Of a stretch of 30,457 nucleotides of DNA, positions 24,159 through 30,457 are shown piece by piece. Within the stretch, counting starts at the first letter, position 1; each line of letters opens with the position of its first letter. The position numbers and the translations under genes are program-made. The notes under the pieces were generated by a model. It saw only the letters and a list, made by a program, of their open reading frames with translations. It did no database searches and was not told where the DNA came from. Source of the stretch: a virus. Location of the stretch: the IMG/VR virus record IMGVR_UViG_3300031772_008885, positions 1-30,457 of that record; one strand, written 5' to 3'.

Positions 24159-26165
24159 TTACAGCATTATTGCCGGCTGTGTTTTTCTTATTGACATGTG
24201 AGGAATTCGCTGACCTTTCCATTTAGAATGCCAGATCCAGCCACCTGTTTCGGCTTTTAGTTTTTTTGCAAGATCAGAAATCATATCTTCGCTAACTTGT
24301 GACCACGGAAGATCAAACATCATATTAGATTCTGCCGTATCAGCCTGTGATTTATTATGCAAAGAATTCCAGTGCTTTGTCCAATAATCTCGATACAAGC
24401 GAATTTTTCTTGTCATATCGAACCATGAATAATGATAAACACCGGGTAATTGTTCAATTGCAGCATTGAACCAAGCTTGATAATCTTCTGTAGAAGAAGC
24501 ACCTGTAATAGCAGCTCTTCTTAGATTTTCTGTTTCTTCTGTATGAAAAGTTATATGAGGTAACCTTTCAAAAGTTTCATTGTGAATCATGTCACATCCG
24601 TCAGTTCCTTCTGAAGCGTATAGCAATCCATTCTCATCAGATCTACGAAGATCTCTAGGTATGCCGTGTGTTATATATGGAAGATTTCTGCTTAGACGCC
24701 ATTTCCACGGCTGAATATCGATTCGAATCTTTTCTTGTCCTCCCCAATATTCTACTACTGGTAATGCGAGTATTGTGACGTCTTTTGGCAATTTAGAACA
24801 GAGTGACAAGATCTTATTCGCATCATCTTCATGAACAATTTCGTCGCTGTCCATTTGCCAACAAAACTCTGACGTGCACATTAATCTAGCTGCTGCCTTT
24901 TGCATGCCATCAAAAACTGCATGTCTTGGATGCGACCAATCACGTTTAATAAATTGAAGTTTAACTTTTGTTTTTTCAAGCTTAGACTGATGTGGTGAAC
25001 AACCAATAGCACGAAGATCTTCTATTAACGCAATGTGTTCAGCGTAAGAAAGCTTTTGTTCTGCATCAGGATATGCCAAATCGACAAGTTTATCCCACGT
25101 TTTATCTGTTGATCCTCCGTCGACAATGCATACTTCATCACAAAATGTCAGCATTGACTTTATCGATTGTATGTATGGATAATGTTGATTGATGCAATTG
25201 TAAGTCGTTAAATAACCTGATATTTTTGGCTTGTATTCCATGATGTGTCTTATGCCATTCCAAAATACACTTGGAACTGTAAAAAGATAATCATAGATTG
25301 AATCGATTGAGCCTGTAAACCATTCCTCATCTTTGTGCTGTACATTGCTATTTATGATTAGATCACAACCTAACAATTTAGCTTCTATAATCATTCTTGG
25401 GCATGTATCAGCGCCTGGAGGTAAGTAAATTAGACCTGTAGCAAGTGACAATTTTTCTAGGAATTGTTTATACGAGAGATTTCCTACAAGCTCATAATCT
25501 TTGTTGTTATCAACACACCATTTTATTGCCTGAGCAGTTCCCTTGATCCAAGAATGTGAGCTAAAAATCAACCACTTGCCTAGTTCGTTTCCTGATGAGA
25601 TGAATTTCTGCCTGGCAGCAGAAAATAATCGTAATGTTCCTAGCGTTTCCTTGTCAAAAACGCTGGATAGGACTATGTTATCTTTTTCCCTAAGAAATGG
25701 GAACATAGTCATGTAGCGTTCTTTTTGTTTCTCTGACATCCACCAAAGAGATGTTGCTCTGTAGTAAAATGCTGATATCATCTTCCCTGTCATATCCTCA
25801 TGACAGTCACACGGAGAACCAGAAGCAGAGGCATGTTTTTCTGGTGATCTATACTTGCAGAACTTATAGTCGTACTCTAGAACAGCATATTTTAGATTGC
25901 CAATGATCGATGGAATTAGTTCTGCATTTAGTTGAGAAAAATTTCCAAATATCCAAAATTTATCAGCTCCCTGCATAAGTGTTGAGAGATTTACATCTGC
26001 AGATAAAATTTTCTGGATCTTATATGGTGATTCTTTGATTAACGCTTCTGTAGTTAGTTCAGCTCCCCCGCCGTACTGTTCTACAAATGCGTCTGCTACA
26101 AAAATTATTTGTGCGTCTGCTACTGTCTGTATGGGATTAAAAAATACTTTGTCGCTATGATTCAT
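24159..26165 (-). CDS. Two-domain glycosyltransferase: N-terminal GT-B-like, C-terminal GT2-like
   Basis: 668 residues, first gene of the leftward unit. N-terminal domain (about 18-305): IIFVADAFVEQYGGGAELTT is the opening strand plus glycine turn of GT4-type enzymes, WLIFSSHSWIKGTAQAIKW starts the donor half, and YLPPGADTCPRMIIEAKLLG gives the E-A donor motif. C-terminal domain (about 313-560): KISGYLTTYNCINQHYPYIQ, CDEVCIVDGGSTDKTWDKL (V-D-G-G-S-T-D-x-T) and QMDSDEIVHEDD (D-x-D at 439-441) mark a GT-A/GT2 fold. It could add two sugars in sequence. GAGG lies four bases before the ATG. No stop or frameshift divides the domains. Confidence 0.82.
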   Translation of the reverse strand: MNHSDKVFFNPIQTVADAQIIFVADAFVEQYGGGAELTTEALIKESPYKIQKILSADVNLSTLMQGADKFWIFGNFSQLNAELIPSIIGNLKYAVLEYDYKFCKYRSPEKHASASGSPCDCHEDMTGKMISAFYYRATSLWWMSEKQKERYMTMFPFLREKDNIVLSSVFDKETLGTLRLFSAARQKFISSGNELGKWLIFSSHSWIKGTAQAIKWCVDNNKDYELVGNLSYKQFLEKLSLATGLIYLPPGADTCPRMIIEAKLLGCDLIINSNVQHKDEEWFTGSIDSIYDYLFTVPSVFWNGIRHIMEYKPKISGYLTTYNCINQHYPYIQSIKSMLTFCDEVCIVDGGSTDKTWDKLVDLAYPDAEQKLSYAEHIALIEDLRAIGCSPHQSKLEKTKVKLQFIKRDWSHPRHAVFDGMQKAAARLMCTSEFCWQMDSDEIVHEDDANKILSLCSKLPKDVTILALPVVEYWGGQEKIRIDIQPWKWRLSRNLPYITHGIPRDLRRSDENGLLYASEGTDGCDMIHNETFERLPHITFHTEETENLRRAAITGASSTEDYQAWFNAAIEQLPGVYHYSWFDMTRKIRLYRDYWTKHWNSLHNKSQADTAESNMMFDLPWSQVSEDMISDLAKKLKAETGGWIWHSKWKGQRIPHMSIRKTQPAIML

Positions 26166-26320
26166 ATTCCTCTGTGATATACTTCTTAAATTTGTCTGCT
26201 AGACCTATTTAGAATAGTATAAGCTTAATTTGAAATTGTTCTTTAGTTCTTTAGCTCTTTAACTTCTTTTTTATTTGGGAAGCTCAGAACTCATTATAAA
26301 GTCACTATTTGGAGATGTAC
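26166..26320. promoter_or_regulatory. Divergent intergenic control region between the leftward and rightward gene units
   Basis: 155 bases, the only place where transcription direction changes. It must hold the start signals for at least the plus unit and probably the minus unit. A TATACT (-10-like) lies on the minus strand at 26221-26216 without a good -35. On the plus strand TTATAAAG at 26294-26301 resembles a T4-type late or -10 element but sits very close to the GGAG ribosome site at 26311. Short tandem TTCTTTAG units lie in the middle. I cannot name the exact promoters. Confidence 0.45.
26239..26262 (+). repeat. Three tandem 8-base units (TTCTTTAG, TTCTTTAG, CTCTTTAA)
   Basis: Two exact copies and one with two changes, head to tail, in the middle of the divergent region. 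On the opposite strand they read CTAAAGAA. Regular 8-base spacing in a promoter region could make an operator or activator site (T4 MotA boxes have a similar CTTTA core), but a simple repeat is equally possible. Confidence 0.5.
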
Positions 26321-26836
26321 ATGAAAAAAAGCATTCCCGGTTCAGCCCAGAAACGTTTGTCAAAACCTACAGTGCCTAATGAAAACATTTCTGACATGTT
26401 TCACAAGCTACAAAAATCTTCTATACTGGATGGAGGATTTGATATTCTTCTTCATAAAATTGACAATATTGAACAGAGTCAGGGTCAGCTTGTTGCTAAA
26501 GTAGATAAAATTCATGATGCAATTTATGACGTCGACACAGGTTTATTTTCTAAATTAACAGAACACAAAATCGAATCACTTGAACGACTTAACACACTTT
26601 CTCAGAATATTACTTCACTTTCAGAATGGAAAAAACATCGCGAAAATGCAGAGACAAAAAATGACAGTGAAATTGAATCAGCAACAAACAAAATAGTTGT
26701 GATAGAAAAAACAATTGAGCATCTAGAAAGATATAAAAATACTGTGTGGTCGATCATAAAATGGATTTCTGCTGCAGCAGCAGGCGGTGCCTTGACGTTT
26801 TTATTCAAATGGCTTGAAGTTTCTTTTAAATTTTGA
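26321..26836 (+). CDS. Coiled-coil protein with C-terminal membrane anchor (holin/XhlA-like shape)
   Basis: 171 residues from the ATG at 26321, which has GGAG six bases before it; earlier in-frame codons (TTG 26309, ATG 26315) overlap that site and are less likely. A long helical, heptad-rich middle (HKIDNIEQSQGQLVAKVDKI; ATNKIVVIEKTIEHLERYKN) leads to a hydrophobic C-terminal helix (IIKWISAAAAGGALTFLF) and a short charged tail. Coiled coil plus C-terminal membrane helix is the shape of XhlA-type and similar phage membrane proteins linked to lysis, but also of envelope tethers. There are no lysis genes nearby to settle it. It is the first gene of the rightward unit and overlaps the next frame by 23 bases. 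Confidence 0.72.
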   Translation: MKKSIPGSAQKRLSKPTVPNENISDMFHKLQKSSILDGGFDILLHKIDNIEQSQGQLVAKVDKIHDAIYDVDTGLFSKLTEHKIESLERLNTLSQNITSLSEWKKHRENAETKNDSEIESATNKIVVIEKTIEHLERYKNTVWSIIKWISAAAAGGALTFLFKWLEVSFKF

Positions 26837-28013
26837 CTTGTATGAAATTTCGTTTTATTATCACAGAGTGAATCATCTAGACGTTACATTCATCGAAACA
26901 CAAAATTTTATCAAATCCAACTTACCAGTGAAATTATCGTTGGATGTTTCAATGCGTCTTAAGCGCGGCTTGCAACATTTTCTAAGCATTCAACCGCAAG
27001 AAGACAAAATACGAGCGTTGTACAAGCTTGTTATAGTTCATGCAACAAAATCTGAAGTTGCATGTCCTACATCAGGTTTGATTTTTTTGAAATTATTCGC
27101 AGGTAACAGCTTAGAAACATCAGATCAGGCAACATTGAGTAGCAAAATGATTTTAGAATCATTTCGAAAGTCTGACTACGATCGAAAGATAATCGATATT
27201 CTAACAACAACGTTGTTATTAGTGTCAGCTAGCACAAAAATATCAATCAAAAAATCGACTTCGAACAAGTCTTACATTGAATTAGTTGACGGTTACAGTT
27301 TCAATTGTAAGCCTTTGATGTTTATCAAACCAACTGAACTATCACGAGCAAAAGTAGTTTGCATAGATGGCTTTATAGAATCTGTTTCAGAAATTCATCA
27401 TCTTTTAGAACACTTGGCTTTAACAAAAATACCGTGTCTCTTATTCTCAAGAGGAATGTCCAATGATGTCTTACACACATTGAAAGTAAATAACGACAGA
27501 CAATCGTTAATTGCACTGCCCTATGTAGTACCATTTGACCCAGAAAATGTAAATGTGCTTGTTGATTTGGCAGTCGTATGTGGAACTGACGTATCATCCA
27601 GTCATAAGGGCAGTTTGATTTCTTCGATACAGCTGGATGACGTACCATTTGTTGATAAAATCACATTGTCTGGTACTTCGATTAGCATAAAAAATGAATC
27701 AACAAAAAAACGGACTCATGATCACATTAAGCATCTGAATGAAGTTCTAATTGAAAGACCAGAAATAGATTCAATTTTGTCTTCGAGGCTTAAATCATTG
27801 TCTTCTTCATGTATAGACATAGCAATCCCAGATGATATTGATTTTTTTCGGTTATCAAGTCAGCTCGATGAGGGCCTTAGAATAATCCGAACACTTTCTT
27901 CATCAGCTTATGATCCTTTTAAAACTGCATCTGATTTTCTAGATTCATTTATGAAGCTATGTAAAGAACTTTCGCTATCTACATTTATTTACTCTTCTTG
28001 TCAATCAGTGTAG
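26814..28013 (+). CDS. Divergent GroEL/Cpn60-like protein (intermediate and apical domains recognisable)
   Basis: Up to 399 residues from a TTG at 26814; GTG at 26868 (residue 19) is another possible start. Residues 143-230 follow the GroEL order: ISIKKSTSNKSYIELVDGYS fits 'I-T-V-E-D-x...E-L-x-x-V-E-G', MFIKPTE fits 'Y-F-I-x-x-P-E', AKVVCIDGFIESVSEI fits the 'LLxDKKIxxIxEM' helix, and KIPCLLFSRGMSNDVLHTL fits 'K-P-L-L-I-I-A-E-D-V-E-x-E-A-L-x-T-L'. Residues 299-365 match the second intermediate segment (helix, RLKSLSSSCIDIAIP, then LDEGLRIIRTL like 'R-x-E-D-A-L-x-A-T-R'). The GDGTTT nucleotide motif is absent and the protein is about 150 residues shorter than GroEL, so ATP use is doubtful. Assignment is by pattern; a structure comparison is needed. 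Confidence 0.5.
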   Translation: MKFLLNFDLYEISFYYHRVNHLDVTFIETQNFIKSNLPVKLSLDVSMRLKRGLQHFLSIQPQEDKIRALYKLVIVHATKSEVACPTSGLIFLKLFAGNSLETSDQATLSSKMILESFRKSDYDRKIIDILTTTLLLVSASTKISIKKSTSNKSYIELVDGYSFNCKPLMFIKPTELSRAKVVCIDGFIESVSEIHHLLEHLALTKIPCLLFSRGMSNDVLHTLKVNNDRQSLIALPYVVPFDPENVNVLVDLAVVCGTDVSSSHKGSLISSIQLDDVPFVDKITLSGTSISIKNESTKKRTHDHIKHLNEVLIERPEIDSILSSRLKSLSSSCIDIAIPDDIDFFRLSSQLDEGLRIIRTLSSSAYDPFKTASDFLDSFMKLCKELSLSTFIYSSCQSV

Positions 28014-28038
28014 AGTAAAGTTAGGAGCCACACAGAAA

Positions 28039-28263
28039 ATGAATTTAGTAGATAAAGTTACTCAAAGCACAAGAATATTGCTTGATAGTATGAAAGATAC
28101 AATTGAAAAGAACATCATGGATGCTGCAAAGACTGGTATTGTCGAAATAACATCAGAACACATGCGACGTCTACTGATTCTTGTATCAACATCTGCTGAA
28201 GATGGATACCAGCGATCATTACCTACTTTTCAAACAAAAATAAAGACTCATGTCGGACAGTGA
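28039..28263 (+). CDS. Small hypothetical protein
   Basis: 74 residues, mostly helical: MNLVDKVTQSTRILLDSMKD, then EITSEHMRRLLILVSTSAED. There is no cysteine pair, signal or membrane segment. AGGAG lies about 11 bases before the ATG and supports the start. Its end overlaps the next gene by 14 bases. Function unknown. Confidence 0.65.
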   Translation: MNLVDKVTQSTRILLDSMKDTIEKNIMDAAKTGIVEITSEHMRRLLILVSTSAEDGYQRSLPTFQTKIKTHVGQ

Positions 28264-28741
28264 TGAGACATTTCAAAATGGGCAAAAGCATCTAGTAAAA
28301 TGTAGATGTGTATTACAACAGTATAAGAGTCTTCTAAATCCTCCTCAACATCAGTTTGTTGTTTTTTCCAAGATGTTTAATGAAGATACTGTAGTTTCAA
28401 AATATGCTCAATGTAACAACTGTGGTATTATTCACAAAGTTACCAATATTTGTACTTCAGAGATCATTGCTGGAAAAGAATCTATGCAATCGATTGTGTC
28501 TATTGATGACATACGTGCAACTTTGCCGCCAAATCTTGCAAATATTCTAGATAGAAACAATGTCGATCTTCCAACATGGGAACAGGCACAATTCATACTA
28601 GAAAACAAACAGTGGGGAAATTTTGTAATCTTAAGTCAAGATGAAGACGCAGGGACGAAACAGGGTAAATATCTTAGGATATTAGGAGAAACACTGTTCA
28701 ATATCGAAACGTATTCTAGAGAAGATATTCTTAGAGGTTAA
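28250..28741 (+). CDS. Hypothetical protein with a CxC...CxxC zinc-binding motif
   Basis: 163 residues. C18-R-C20 (KCRCVLQQYK) and C55-N-N-C58 (YAQCNNCGIIHKV) make a four-cysteine set typical of a zinc ribbon. Between them is a strand pair (HQFVVFSKMFNE). The C-terminal half (IDDIRATLPPNLANIL; WEQAQFILENKQWGNFVILS) is not recognised. It may bind nucleic acid or RNA polymerase, but that rests on the zinc motif alone. It is followed after one base by the next gene. Confidence 0.7.
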   Translation: MSDSDETFQNGQKHLVKCRCVLQQYKSLLNPPQHQFVVFSKMFNEDTVVSKYAQCNNCGIIHKVTNICTSEIIAGKESMQSIVSIDDIRATLPPNLANILDRNNVDLPTWEQAQFILENKQWGNFVILSQDEDAGTKQGKYLRILGETLFNIETYSREDILRG

Positions 28742-28742
28742 T

Positions 28743-28994
28743 ATGGAAGATACTAAACTTTACGGAAATTTGAAATCAGAGAAGCTTGTTGAAGAGAGCA
28801 TACGTGCACATCAAATAGTAAGTGAGATTGGAAACTTTGGAATAAATGATAGACAGCGTTGGCTTGTAATCTACTATCTTGCACTTGAATTAGAGAATAT
28901 TGATAAGATGCAAGAGCTTACTAGCTGCATAAAAGAACTCAATGGAAATGATCTTTTCGTATCAAAAATTTTTAGTAACGAAACGGAGGCATAA
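28743..28994 (+). CDS. Small hypothetical protein
   Basis: 83 residues, helical and acidic (KLVEESIRAHQIVSEIGNFG; QRWLVIYYLALELENIDKMQ). No motif recognised. The stop shares a base with the ATG of the ClpP gene (TAATG), so the two are probably translated together; a role as ClpP partner is conceivable but unsupported. Confidence 0.65.
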   Translation: MEDTKLYGNLKSEKLVEESIRAHQIVSEIGNFGINDRQRWLVIYYLALELENIDKMQELTSCIKELNGNDLFVSKIFSNETEA

Positions 28995-29602
28995 TGGGAC
29001 GTTCAACAGCACGATATGAGGCTAGTGATAATACAAACAAATCATCTCAAATGCATTCTTCTGAAGCTCAATCACATACATCAGGAGATGTTCGTCTTAT
29101 AATTTTGAATGGTGATGTTACTGAAGATTCAATTTCAATGATAGTTGGTCAGATGTTACATTTAGCTTCAGTCAATCACGATCCTATTAATTTGATTATA
29201 TCGACATACGGTGGTTCAGTTGACGAAATGTTTGCATTATATGATACGATCAAATTTTTACCATGCCCAGTACATACTGTAGCAATAGGCAAAGTAATGT
29301 CAGCTGGTGTGCTTCTTCTCGCTGCAGGCAAGAAGGGAAAACGTATGATAGGAAAGTCTGCTCGTATCATGATACATCCGGTATCAGGAGGTGCATACGG
29401 CAATGTTTTTCAAATGGTAAATGATGCTAGCGAACATAATCGCCTTCAGAATCAGATGGTAGATGCAATCGTAAGAGAATCAAAAGCTTCAAAGGATCAA
29501 CTTTTGAAGATTATGAAAACAGGACATGATGTGTATATTTTGCCTGAAGAAGCACTTCGTTTAGGTTTAGTAGACAAGATTATGGGTGATATCGTAAAGT
29601 AA
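28994..29602 (+). CDS. clpP: ClpP-like serine protease
   Basis: 202 residues, the usual ClpP length. The core begins LIILNGDVTEDSISMIVGQM. LIISTYGGSVDEMFALYDTI has the G-G-S-V oxyanion region. The catalytic triad is Ser103 (GKVMSAGVLLLAAG), His128 (ARIMIHPVSGG) and probably Asp179 (GHDVYILPEEALRLGLVDKI). The first 30 residues are polar and rich in Ser, with no recognisable propeptide cut site. ClpP forms a 14-subunit chamber and needs a Clp ATPase to unfold substrates; none is encoded in this window, so it may use the host's ClpX/ClpA or act as a virion maturation protease. GGAGG-like GGAG lies seven to eight bases before the ATG (CGGAGGCATAATG). Confidence 0.92.
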   Translation: MGRSTARYEASDNTNKSSQMHSSEAQSHTSGDVRLIILNGDVTEDSISMIVGQMLHLASVNHDPINLIISTYGGSVDEMFALYDTIKFLPCPVHTVAIGKVMSAGVLLLAAGKKGKRMIGKSARIMIHPVSGGAYGNVFQMVNDASEHNRLQNQMVDAIVRESKASKDQLLKIMKTGHDVYILPEEALRLGLVDKIMGDIVK

Positions 29603-29644
29603 AATCGTGCAAAACTTAGATTTTACGAATTACAACTTGACACT

Positions 29645-30457
29645 ATGCCTTTACATGAATATGTGAAATATTTTCCTTTTCCAAAGATCAGAGATGAACA
29701 AAGGCGAGCAATTGAATTTGCTTTAGATTCATACGAATCAGGAAAAAAGATCGTTCTTCTAGAAATGGGGACGGGTACAGGGAAATCCGCCACAGCAATT
29801 GCAATTGCTAGATATATGGAGGCACATGCGCCTCCAATCAAAGATGAAGATACCGGACTTCAGTTTTCTGGTGCTTACATTCTTACAACACAAAAATTAT
29901 TGCAAAATCAATATTTTAATGATTTTGGACCTCCTTCAGGTAAGAATCTTCTTAGGACAATAAAGTCGTCTACGAACTATAAGTGTAAATTCTATGAAGA
30001 TCAGACATGTGCAGAGTCAAAAAGGATGCTTTCAAAGCTTGGTAAGGCGCTTAATGGCACAGAGTTCCAAAAGCAGTGTAAGAGCAGCTGCACGTATTCA
30101 TTAGAAAAACAGGATTTTATTGAATCACCTATCTCTATAACGAATTTTTCGTATTTTCTGGCAGAAACCACGTATGCTGGCAAGCTTGAACCAAGAGCAC
30201 TTCTTGTAGTTGATGAGTGTCTTCGTGACGATGCAAAGATATTAATTGATATTGGACTAGAATGTTCAATAGGTGAGATTTACAAAAATCACAATATCAC
30301 ACATGTCATGTCATATAATCAAGAAAACGATTCTTATGAAAGAAAAAGAATCGTCCGTCGTGTTAGAATGCCTTATGAAAAAGATACTGTGTGGTATGAA
30401 ATAACAGCTTCTTCTAGCAATTTTGAAACTAAGATTACTGTTACAGATAATCATAAA
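29645..30457 (+). CDS. XPD/DinG-type SF2 DNA helicase with Fe-S cysteines, interrupted by an intein (3' end cut by window edge)
   Basis: 271 codons visible from ATG 29645; the host helicase part is residues 1-191. FPFPKIRDEQRRAIEFALDS is the Q-motif region (YFPxPxIRxxQ). GTGTGKS (42-48) is Walker A. Four cysteines C114, C122, C145 and C149 (YKCKFYEDQTC; QCKSSC) are spaced like the Fe-S cluster ligands of XPD, DinG and Rad3. VISITNFSYFL-type strand SPISITNFSYFLAE leads to LLVVDE (186-191), motif II, where an intein begins at Cys192. Helicases of this group unwind 5'-3' using ATP. The remaining motifs III-VI and the second half of the intein lie beyond the right edge. A gap of 42 bases after clpP holds nothing I can name. 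Confidence 0.85.
   Translation, partial: MPLHEYVKYFPFPKIRDEQRRAIEFALDSYESGKKIVLLEMGTGTGKSATAIAIARYMEAHAPPIKDEDTGLQFSGAYILTTQKLLQNQYFNDFGPPSGKNLLRTIKSSTNYKCKFYEDQTCAESKRMLSKLGKALNGTEFQKQCKSSCTYSLEKQDFIESPISITNFSYFLAETTYAGKLEPRALLVVDECLRDDAKILIDIGLECSIGEIYKNHNITHVMSYNQENDSYERKRIVRRVRMPYEKDTVWYEITASSSNFETKITVTDNHK
30218..30457 (+). other. Intein N-terminal region, inserted at helicase motif II (incomplete)
   Basis: 80 residues, starting at Cys192 of the reading frame. Block A reads CLRDDAKILIDIGLECSIGE, matching C-L-x-x-D-T/A-x-I/V...G-x-x-x-x-I-G/x-E. Next comes VMSYNQENDSYERKRIVRR, the 'V-x-S-Y-D/N-x-E-x' strand found after block A. Block B is KITVTDNHK with the T-x-x-H pair (T76, H79 of the intein). 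The first residue is Cys, a class 1 nucleophile. The helicase sequence LLVVDE breaks off exactly where the C/A/G-H of the D-E-x-H box should follow, and the new sequence has no helicase likeness. Whether a homing endonuclease domain is present cannot be seen. Confidence 0.85.

Noticed and set aside
1-30457. CRISPR arrays, tRNA or rRNA genes, insertion sequences, integrase or attachment sites
   Set aside because: I saw no regularly spaced repeats, cloverleaf-like sequence, transposase motif or paired attachment repeats; a faint tRNA could be missed by eye.

Overview
The window reads as part of the genome of a contractile-tailed (myovirus-type) bacteriophage of the T4 superfamily, probably a large one. 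The evidence is a run of baseplate genes (gp6-like, gp25-like, a hub/spike protein and a tail peptidase), a T4 gp55-like late sigma factor, AT-rich sequence, and tight packing with many 4-base ATGA overlaps. There is no rRNA, tRNA or bacterial housekeeping gene. The host cannot be read from the sequence; an aquatic Gram-negative host is only a guess from the gene families.

Layout. From 1 to 26165 every gene is on the minus strand and reads leftward. (a) 1-5906: baseplate and tail-tip genes plus one small unknown protein. (b) 5918-7038: gp55-like sigma factor and a small membrane-anchored protein. (c) 7035-26165: a 19-kb glycan cassette with about eleven glycosyltransferases (one a GT-B/GT-A fusion), five SAM methyltransferases (two FkbM type), a UDP-sugar dehydrogenase, a PIG-L deacetylase, a WbqC-like protein and a small unknown. 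A Cas4/RecB-like nuclease gene sits inside it. (d) 26166-26320: a short divergent control region. (e) 26321-30457: plus-strand genes. These are a coiled-coil membrane protein, a divergent GroEL-like protein, three small proteins (one with a zinc motif), a ClpP protease and an Fe-S XPD/DinG-type helicase cut by the right edge.

Two intervening elements stand out. First, a 268-nt ORF-less group I intron (9415-9682) interrupts a glycosyltransferase gene. Its P1, P10 and P7 pairings can be read by eye, and splicing restores the missing first beta strand of the enzyme, so the spliced gene starts at 9722. Second, the helicase is interrupted at its motif II (DE^C) by an intein whose N-terminal blocks A and B are visible from 30218 to the edge. 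Just upstream of the intron-bearing gene is what looks like the C-terminal stump of a Vsr-like endonuclease. One glycosyltransferase (20978-21910) appears to start at CTG.

How the genes fit together (inference). The minus-strand genes look like late functions: tail assembly, the sigma factor that would direct late transcription, and enzymes that build or decorate a complex glycan with uronic acid, deacetylated amino sugar and O-methyl groups. The glycan could lie on the virion or on the host surface. The plus-strand genes look like protein quality control and nucleic-acid functions.
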